NCBI GenBank assembly: GCA_030148705.1
Contig: JASBSY010000002.1
Span: 28,784 to 92,783, forward strand
Length of the DNA stretch: 64,000 nucleotides
From: Pukyongia sp.
Lineage (GTDB): Bacteria > Bacteroidota > Bacteroidia > Flavobacteriales > Flavobacteriaceae
Direction: 5' to 3'
How positions within the stretch are numbered: the first letter of the stretch is position 1; each line of letters starts with the position of its first letter. The position numbers and the translations under genes were made by a program. Shown one piece after another: positions 58,881 to 64,000 of this stretch. Under the pieces are notes generated by a model that did not search any database, was not told the DNA's origin, and worked only from the letters and a program-made list of their open reading frames with translations.

Positions 58881-61076
58881 TTAATCGCGCTTCAGAAGCA
58901 GAACCACCCTGGTTCCTTCCTCATTTTCAAATACATTTTCAACTCTAACATCCACCTTATCTCCGTACATCGTATTTAAAATTGTAATACGCTTCTGGAT
59001 ATTACCCATTCCTTTCGATTGCTGCTTTTTCTGATTTTCGGTTTTAAGGGACTTCGATCTCCTCCTCCCAATACCGTTGTCCTCAATTACAATACGTACT
59101 TCTTCTTCCGAAACATATTCAAAACGAATCTGTAAGCTACCCTTTTCCTCCTTGTACCGAAGCCCGTGCCAAACAGCATTTTCAACATAGGGTTGCAACA
59201 GCATTGGCGGAATAACGAACTCGCCTAATTTAATACGTTCATCGATTTCAATACTGTAATCGAATTTATCCCGGAACCTGAAATGTTCAAGCTTGGTGTA
59301 TAGTTGCAACAAATCGATTTCTTTTTCCAACGGAATAAAATCTTCTTCACTGTTCTCGAGTACCGATCGCATTAACTGTGAAAAATCACTGAGGTACTTA
59401 TTGGCTGTCCTTTCATCGTTGTTTGCGATAAAACTATTCACCGAATTCAACGCATTGAAAATAAAATGCGGGTTCATTTGCGAACGAAGGGATTTCAAAG
59501 CCAACAGGTTGTTAGCGTATTTTTGCTGCTTCACATTCTTATATTGGTAATAGGCTGCCAACATCAGCAGTATGGCTATCAATACCAGCGAGCCAATGAT
59601 CCAGTTCTGAGTTCGGACGTTCTTTTGAATGAGTTCCTGATTCTCGAATGCGAGTTTGTACCGGCTCTCATTCAGCACCCTTTCATTCTCTAGGCTGGTG
59701 ATTCGATTTTGTTTAAGAGCAATCTCCCGGCTGAAGCGAGCCGCCTGTGAAAGCTCCTGTTCTTTCTTGATATAGAGTTCATCCACCACTTCCACGTATT
59801 TCTCATAACTCTCGGCCGCTTTTCCAAAATCGCCTATTCCTTTATAAATCTCGGAAAGTTTTCGCGTGGCATCTTTCTGTACTACCAGATCCTCCTTAGC
59901 GTCGGCTTCGGCTATACTTTTTTCCAGAAAAGGTATGGCTTCCTTGTATTTATCCTGAGCAACATAGGCATTGGCAATCTTATAATTCTGGCGTTGCGGA
60001 CTGATAGCTTCTTCTTCCTCGTCCTCCAACTCATCCTTTTCGATTCCTTTTAATTCATTTAACAGGCCGGATCGCAACTGGATCTCCTTATCGAAATCCT
60101 GATTCTGATTGTAAAAATCGGCCACCTTATTCTGTTCTATAACTGCCCGCTTTTTGTTTTCTTTTTTCGCGAGGTTCAGGGAATTATCGAAATATTCCTC
60201 GGCTTGTTGCGGAGCGCCGCTTTTTGCATATGCATCTCCCAATTTTGAATTCAAATCTGTGATCTTAGGAGTGATACGGTGGGTATTGGCGATCTCCAGG
60301 GCACGTTCATAGTTGGCAACGCTTTTTTGCTGATCGTCTATGGCTTTGTAGGTGTCACCAAGGCCTTCATAGACTTCCACCCGCTGGTAAGATGAGAGCG
60401 CCTCCTTCAGAAGCGTATTAAACAGGCTTATACTTTCCTGATAATTACTGTTTGCAATAAAGGCGCGACCTAATTTAATTCGAGTATCACTTCTTGCCTG
60501 GGAGGCTATGCTGCGTTTATAATTATCCACAGCCAGATCGGGTTGATTCCAATATAAATTAATATCTGCCAGGGTTTCAAAAGCCAGGCTATTCTGCCTG
60601 GGTGTAGCTTTTCCGGGGACCGACTGTAAACTTTTTGTAACGTATTCTATACTCTTTCCGGCATCCTTCTTTAAAAAATACTTAGCTGAATCCAGGTATA
60701 TCCGGAAGGCATTGAGACGTTCGTCACGACTGGCGTTACGCACCGGCATACTCTCTTCAACCGTTTCATTATTCCTCACCCTGATAGTGATATTCTGACG
60801 ATCTTTAATGGTATAATAAACCGTCTCGAATTCATCACTTTTCACTGTGAGCCGATCACCGATGTCTGCCGAAATGGCGAACTCACCGGCGGAGTTAGTC
60901 GTGGTATAACCCCCTCCTTCAATTTCAATATTTACACGTGCCACAGGGGTATTGGATTCATCTTCCAGAACCGTGCCTTTCAACACAAATGCAGTGGCCG
61001 ATTTCTTCTGCACCTGAGCCGTTGCAGGCAATACGAGCAACATGCTGAAACAACAGAGAATTAAGAATGTCCTCAT
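58881..61076 (-). CDS. LytS-type sensor kinase with carboxypeptidase-like and TPR domains
   Basis: 731 residues: signal peptide (MRTFLILCCFSMLLVLPATA), a carboxypeptidase-regulatory-like beta-sandwich (LKGTVLEDESNTPVARVNIEI), a series of tetratricopeptide repeats (about residues 120-440, for example YQRVEVYEGLGDTYKAIDD), a coiled coil, one membrane helix (NWIIGSLVLIAILLMLAAYYQYK) and a LytS-type kinase with the His in LRSQMNPHFIFNALNSVN and LQPYVENAVWHGLRYK, DNGIGRR. The whole sensor lies outside the membrane. Signals the LytTR regulator downstream; signal unknown. Confidence 0.93.
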   Translation of the reverse strand: MRTFLILCCFSMLLVLPATAQVQKKSATAFVLKGTVLEDESNTPVARVNIEIEGGGYTTTNSAGEFAISADIGDRLTVKSDEFETVYYTIKDRQNITIRVRNNETVEESMPVRNASRDERLNAFRIYLDSAKYFLKKDAGKSIEYVTKSLQSVPGKATPRQNSLAFETLADINLYWNQPDLAVDNYKRSIASQARSDTRIKLGRAFIANSNYQESISLFNTLLKEALSSYQRVEVYEGLGDTYKAIDDQQKSVANYERALEIANTHRITPKITDLNSKLGDAYAKSGAPQQAEEYFDNSLNLAKKENKKRAVIEQNKVADFYNQNQDFDKEIQLRSGLLNELKGIEKDELEDEEEEAISPQRQNYKIANAYVAQDKYKEAIPFLEKSIAEADAKEDLVVQKDATRKLSEIYKGIGDFGKAAESYEKYVEVVDELYIKKEQELSQAARFSREIALKQNRITSLENERVLNESRYKLAFENQELIQKNVRTQNWIIGSLVLIAILLMLAAYYQYKNVKQQKYANNLLALKSLRSQMNPHFIFNALNSVNSFIANNDERTANKYLSDFSQLMRSVLENSEEDFIPLEKEIDLLQLYTKLEHFRFRDKFDYSIEIDERIKLGEFVIPPMLLQPYVENAVWHGLRYKEEKGSLQIRFEYVSEEEVRIVIEDNGIGRRRSKSLKTENQKKQQSKGMGNIQKRITILNTMYGDKVDVRVENVFENEEGTRVVLLLKRD

Positions 61077-61250
61077 TAGGTATTATTGAATAGTAAACAT
61101 ACACACTTTCCGCGGTTTACAGAAATCAGCCTTTGCCGAATACAGCGATAAAATTCATCGATTATTACACTTCCCTAAGTGAGAGTACATATTCGCTCAT
61201 TCTTATTATGTGCTCAATCAACAAGCTTTTTTTCTGAAAAAATAGTGCCT

Positions 61251-61258
61251 TAGGTTTA
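61251..61258 (+). promoter_or_regulatory. -7-like box of the VWA lipoprotein gene
   Basis: TAGGTTTA, a one-base variant of TAnnTTTG, 17 bases before the ATG. Confidence 0.35.
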
Positions 61259-61275
61259 CTCAAAAGTCAAAAATC

Positions 61276-62427
61276 ATGAAAACATTAAAATCTTTTTTCT
61301 TCGTTGCATTTACACTAGTGGCTTTCTCCTGTAGAGGTGAAATAAACAGCAACACCGCCTATTCTGCAACTCCCAACCCCGAACCGTTAACGAGCAAGCA
61401 CTATATCAAGGTTGCCTTGCTGTTGGATACAAGCAATAGCATGGATGGATTGATCGATCAGGCCAAGGCACAGCTTTGGGAAATCGTAAATGAGCTTTCA
61501 CATGCCAAATGCCGTAATACCAGGCCCAATTTGCAGATAGCACTCTACGAATACGGAAATGACAATCTTAGTGAGCGGAACGGATATATCCGCAAAATCC
61601 TGAATTTCACAGAAGATTTGGATGACGTGTCTAAAGAATTGTTCTCCCTAACCACCAACGGAGGCAGTGAATATTGTGGCGCAGTCATCAACAGTTCTTT
61701 AAAGGAGCTCGATTGGGGTAAAAACGCAGACGATCTCAAGATGATCTTTATAGCCGGCAACGAGCCATTTAGCCAGGGTAAGATAAACTATAAGGACGCT
61801 GTGATGGAAGCCAGGGAAAACGACATAGTAGTCAACACTATATTTTGCGGTGATTACAAACACGGCATCTCTTCCGAATGGCAGCGCGGAGCACAGCTGG
61901 CCTATGGCGATTATATGGCGATTAATCACAATCAGCATACCGTGCATATTGCATCGCCTTACGACGATATGATTCTCCAATTAAATATTAAGCTAAATGA
62001 AACCTATGTTCCATATGGAAGCAGAGGGCGGATGAAGATGGCCGTACAGGAGGAACAAGACGCAAACGCAGCCGATTATAATAAGGCGAATGCAGTTAGC
62101 AGGACGGTCACCAAGGGTTCCCACTTATACAAGAACAGCAGTTGGGACCTGGTTGATGCGGAAAAGGAAAAAGATTTCAGTTATGAGGCGCTCAAAAAAG
62201 AGGATCTGCCCGAAAATCTGAAGCATAAAACAAAAGCCGAAATAAAAGCGTATGTGGCCGAGAAAAGACAGCAGCGATTGGAAATTCAGAATAAAATAAA
62301 GGAACTCAATGCGAAACGGCAGGCGTTTATCGACACCAAAAAAGGTGAAAACGACAATGCGTTGGAAAGTGCCATGATCAAAGCGCTACGCAATCAGGCA
62401 GAAAAGAAAAATTACAGCTGGGAGTAA
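61276..62427 (+). CDS. VWA-domain lipoprotein
   Basis: 383 residues. Signal peptide with lipobox VAFSC and Arg at +2 (SCRGE), as in the small lipoproteins at 30.8-33 kb. Residues about 40-240 form a von Willebrand A domain with the metal-binding MIDAS DTSNSMDG, TTNGGSEYCGAVI and FIAGNEPFSQG. The C-terminal third is a charged coiled coil (KTKAEIKAYVAEKRQQRLEI, KELNAKRQAFIDTKKG). Such proteins mediate metal-dependent protein binding at the envelope. Single gene with a strong terminator. Confidence 0.9.
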   Translation: MKTLKSFFFVAFTLVAFSCRGEINSNTAYSATPNPEPLTSKHYIKVALLLDTSNSMDGLIDQAKAQLWEIVNELSHAKCRNTRPNLQIALYEYGNDNLSERNGYIRKILNFTEDLDDVSKELFSLTTNGGSEYCGAVINSSLKELDWGKNADDLKMIFIAGNEPFSQGKINYKDAVMEARENDIVVNTIFCGDYKHGISSEWQRGAQLAYGDYMAINHNQHTVHIASPYDDMILQLNIKLNETYVPYGSRGRMKMAVQEEQDANAADYNKANAVSRTVTKGSHLYKNSSWDLVDAEKEKDFSYEALKKEDLPENLKHKTKAEIKAYVAEKRQQRLEIQNKIKELNAKRQAFIDTKKGENDNALESAMIKALRNQAEKKNYSWE

Positions 62428-62429
62428 TA

Positions 62430-62458
62430 AAAAAACCCTGCATTGAGCAGGGTTTTTT
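62430..62458. terminator. Bidirectional terminator
   Basis: AAAAAACCCTGC-ATTGA-GCAGGGTTTTTT, 12 perfect pairs with A and T tracts on both sides; serves the VWA gene and the convergent PorP-like gene. Confidence 0.93.
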
Positions 62459-62471
62459 AATTGTTTATAGC

Positions 62472-63473
62472 CTAGTTTATAGCCGGACAATTACAATCGT
62501 AGGGTTCGGGCCTGTTTCCTAGGAAATCGTATCCAAGGGTAATCTGGTGAAAGCCGCCACTTGCAAACCTGATATTCCCGGATTGATAGGTATAGGTATA
62601 CGCAAACATGAATTGCTTGTAATTTACTCCCACTACCGGGGTAAAATACTGCAATTTTTGGGTGTCGACTTCCGCTCCGTTCAGGAATTCTGAACCATCG
62701 AAGCTTCTTCTATAAGATAATCCTCCCCAAAGGGTACCAAAATCCATTTCTCTATACGCCTTGAAATTTACATCTATAGCTTGTTCGCCGGTACGTTCCC
62801 GCCACATGAATAAAAAGGACGGTTCGAATGACCAGGGAGCGTCTACAGCACCAATGGCATAAGCAGCTGAAACCAGGTATTGCCTTTGATTATTCGGTTC
62901 CAGTTTTTCTGTGAACAGGTTCCGATTTTGGAATATGATATTCTTTACGGTAAAATGCCCTGAAAAGTTCAGAAAGTTATAGGACATCCCTGCATCAATA
63001 TTGAAATATGAACTACTCTGGATGATTCCGGCAATTATTGGGTCGAAATCGTTAGGGTCGAACTGTGTTTCATCCAGGCGTGACTGGACAAGTCCGGCAC
63101 TTAATCCAAACGACAACTGGTTCAGGTCGGCCTCACTCCTTGAAAACATAATATGGTGGGCATAGGTAAGATAACCTCCAGTTTGAGAATGATAGCCGTT
63201 CTTATCGTTAAAAACTATTGCCCCAACTCCGGAACGGTCGCCTAATCTCGCGTTAAAACTGAGGGTTTGTAAGTTTGGAGCTTCGTCCTGGTCGAACCAC
63301 TGCTGCCTGGCTGTTAAACGCAATTGATTATATGAAGCCGCTCCTGCCATAGACGGATGTAATATGTATAGATTATCCGCGAAATAGTCGGAATAGATCG
63401 GTATACCGTCCTGAGCATTTACGTAAGATCCAATGAACAGGAACAGTATTAAGTAGGCTTTTTTAATCTTCAT
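62472..63473 (-). CDS. PorP/SprF-family type IX secretion membrane protein
   Basis: 333 residues: signal peptide (KAYLILFLFIGSYVNAQ), then the PorP/SprF outer-membrane barrel, recognised by PIYSDYFADNLYILHPSMAGAA near the N-terminus, RLTARQQWFDQDEAPNLQTL, GVGAIVFNDKNGYHSQTGGY and QITLGYDFLGNRPEPYDCNCPA at the end. Genes of this family lie next to, and are needed for display of, gliding or adhesin substrates. The neighbour upstream has a T9SS type B sorting domain; it is the probable client. Confidence 0.93.
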   Translation of the reverse strand: MKIKKAYLILFLFIGSYVNAQDGIPIYSDYFADNLYILHPSMAGAASYNQLRLTARQQWFDQDEAPNLQTLSFNARLGDRSGVGAIVFNDKNGYHSQTGGYLTYAHHIMFSRSEADLNQLSFGLSAGLVQSRLDETQFDPNDFDPIIAGIIQSSSYFNIDAGMSYNFLNFSGHFTVKNIIFQNRNLFTEKLEPNNQRQYLVSAAYAIGAVDAPWSFEPSFLFMWRERTGEQAIDVNFKAYREMDFGTLWGGLSYRRSFDGSEFLNGAEVDTQKLQYFTPVVGVNYKQFMFAYTYTYQSGNIRFASGGFHQITLGYDFLGNRPEPYDCNCPAIN

Positions 63474-63484
63474 AGTATGTTTCT

Positions 63485-64000
63485 CTATCGTTTTAGGGTA
63501 AAGTGACCTCTGAACTCCTTTCTGGTGTCATTCTCGGTATATTCTACCAAAAACCAGTAATCACTCGAAGGTAACGGATTGCCGTTGTATGTGCCATCCC
63601 ATCCCTCGCCAAGAGGACTGATCTGTTTAAGCAGCTTTCCGAATTTGTCAAATATATAAATTTTTGCCGTAGGGTCTCCACCTGCAATGCCGATGATGTT
63701 CCAGGTGTCGTGATAGCCGTCCTGGTTCGGGGTAACAAACCTCGGGTAATCGATAATACTTACCTCTATGGTCACACTGCCACAACCGTTTACATCCTTG
63801 ATCGTTACCGTATGAACCCCTGCAGCTACCCCCTCGAACAAGCCTTCGCTGTTAAAGGGACCGTCGTCCAACTGGAACTCATACACCCCCTGCCCCTGGG
63901 CAGTGGCCATAATGGCGTGGGAAGAGGCAAAGGCATCACTGATAACCTGTGCATCATACTCCAGCGGCGGGGAGGATAACACAACCGTGGTGGTGGCCTC
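63485..64000 (-). CDS. T9SS type B sorting domain protein, 5' end outside window
   Basis: C-terminal 171 residues of a larger surface protein; the frame is open to the right edge. The last 85 residues are the gliding-motility-associated type B sorting domain (YPRFVTPNQDGYHDTWNIIG, KIYIFDKFGKLLKQISP, WDGTYNGNPLPSSDYWFLVEY, RGHFTLKR), which directs secretion through the type IX system. Before it are repeats of SprB-like type (YEFQLDDGPFNSEGLFEGV, HTVTIKDVNGCGSVTIEVSI). Upstream partner of the PorP/SprF gene, 11 bases apart. Confidence 0.93.
   Translation of the reverse strand, partial: EATTTVVLSSPPLEYDAQVISDAFASSHAIMATAQGQGVYEFQLDDGPFNSEGLFEGVAAGVHTVTIKDVNGCGSVTIEVSIIDYPRFVTPNQDGYHDTWNIIGIAGGDPTAKIYIFDKFGKLLKQISPLGEGWDGTYNGNPLPSSDYWFLVEYTENDTRKEFRGHFTLKR

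Noticed and set aside
1..64000. CRISPR array, transposase, integrase, prophage or rRNA
   Set aside because: No regularly spaced repeats, and no such protein motifs or RNA sequences were seen on either strand; the search by eye is not exhaustive for very short repeats.

Overview
The window is about 64 kb of core chromosome from a member of the Bacteroidota, almost certainly a (probably marine) Flavobacteriaceae. The signs are a type IX secretion gene set (PorG-like, PorP/SprF-like, gliding-type C-terminal domain), a FolK-deoxynucleoside kinase fusion, Bacteroidota-type -7 boxes (TAnnTTTG), many lipoproteins with SC(R) at the acylation site, TTG/GTG starts with little Shine-Dalgarno signal, and the porG-uppS-bamA-ompH-ompH order. 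I do not assign a genus. There is no CRISPR array, no transposase gene, no prophage and no rRNA. Coding density is high.

Layout. 1-5.3 kb: a two-component pair (kinase cut by the window edge), an exported protein, a deoxynucleoside kinase and polyphosphate kinase. 5.2-13.2 kb (minus strand): an App1-like phosphatase, an MgtC/DUF4010 membrane protein, a K+-dependent membrane pyrophosphatase with an unusual hydrophilic tail, a small GIY-YIG gene and a large DUF5686 outer-membrane protein. 13.3-20.1 kb: pyruvate dehydrogenase E1 beta, electron transfer flavoprotein, bifunctional-nuclease-like protein, a nucleoside transporter, ThyA and a TonB-domain protein. 20.2-23.5 kb: EgtB, EgtD and a convergent class V PLP enzyme, which together look like an ergothioneine locus. 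23.5-30.8 kb: 2TM protein, DHFR, fructosamine kinase, FabD, GalE, a DegT aminotransferase, WaaA and DUF2461. 30.8-34.9 kb: a small accessory-looking patch with five tiny lipoproteins, two small membrane proteins, a LexA/S24-type repressor with two phased operators, tandem repeats, and tRNA-Gly and tRNA-Leu. 34.9-50.1 kb: MutS, TrmH-like methylase, FolK-dNK, AsmA, DUF2797, a GH3-family adenylating enzyme, ClpX, ClpP, trigger factor, a holin-like membrane protein, a hydrolase and PdxJ. 50.2-58.1 kb: the envelope-assembly operon (CBS protein, NAD kinase, PorG, UppS, BamA, two OmpH/Skp chaperones, MurI). 58.1-64 kb: a LytTR two-component pair, a VWA lipoprotein and two type IX/gliding genes, the last cut by the window edge.

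Most genes serve housekeeping: envelope biogenesis, nucleotide and folate supply, protein quality control and phosphate energy (polyP and PPi). The part most worth a second look is 10.2-10.7 kb. There a GIY-YIG gene sits between two inverted, base-pair-covarying palindromes, and short direct repeats copied from the 3' end of the neighbouring gene flank the whole unit. This has the layout of a small mobile element without a transposase. Second are the probable EgtE-type lyase beside egtBD, the Cys-rich insertion in the DegT enzyme, and the small-lipoprotein/S24 patch.
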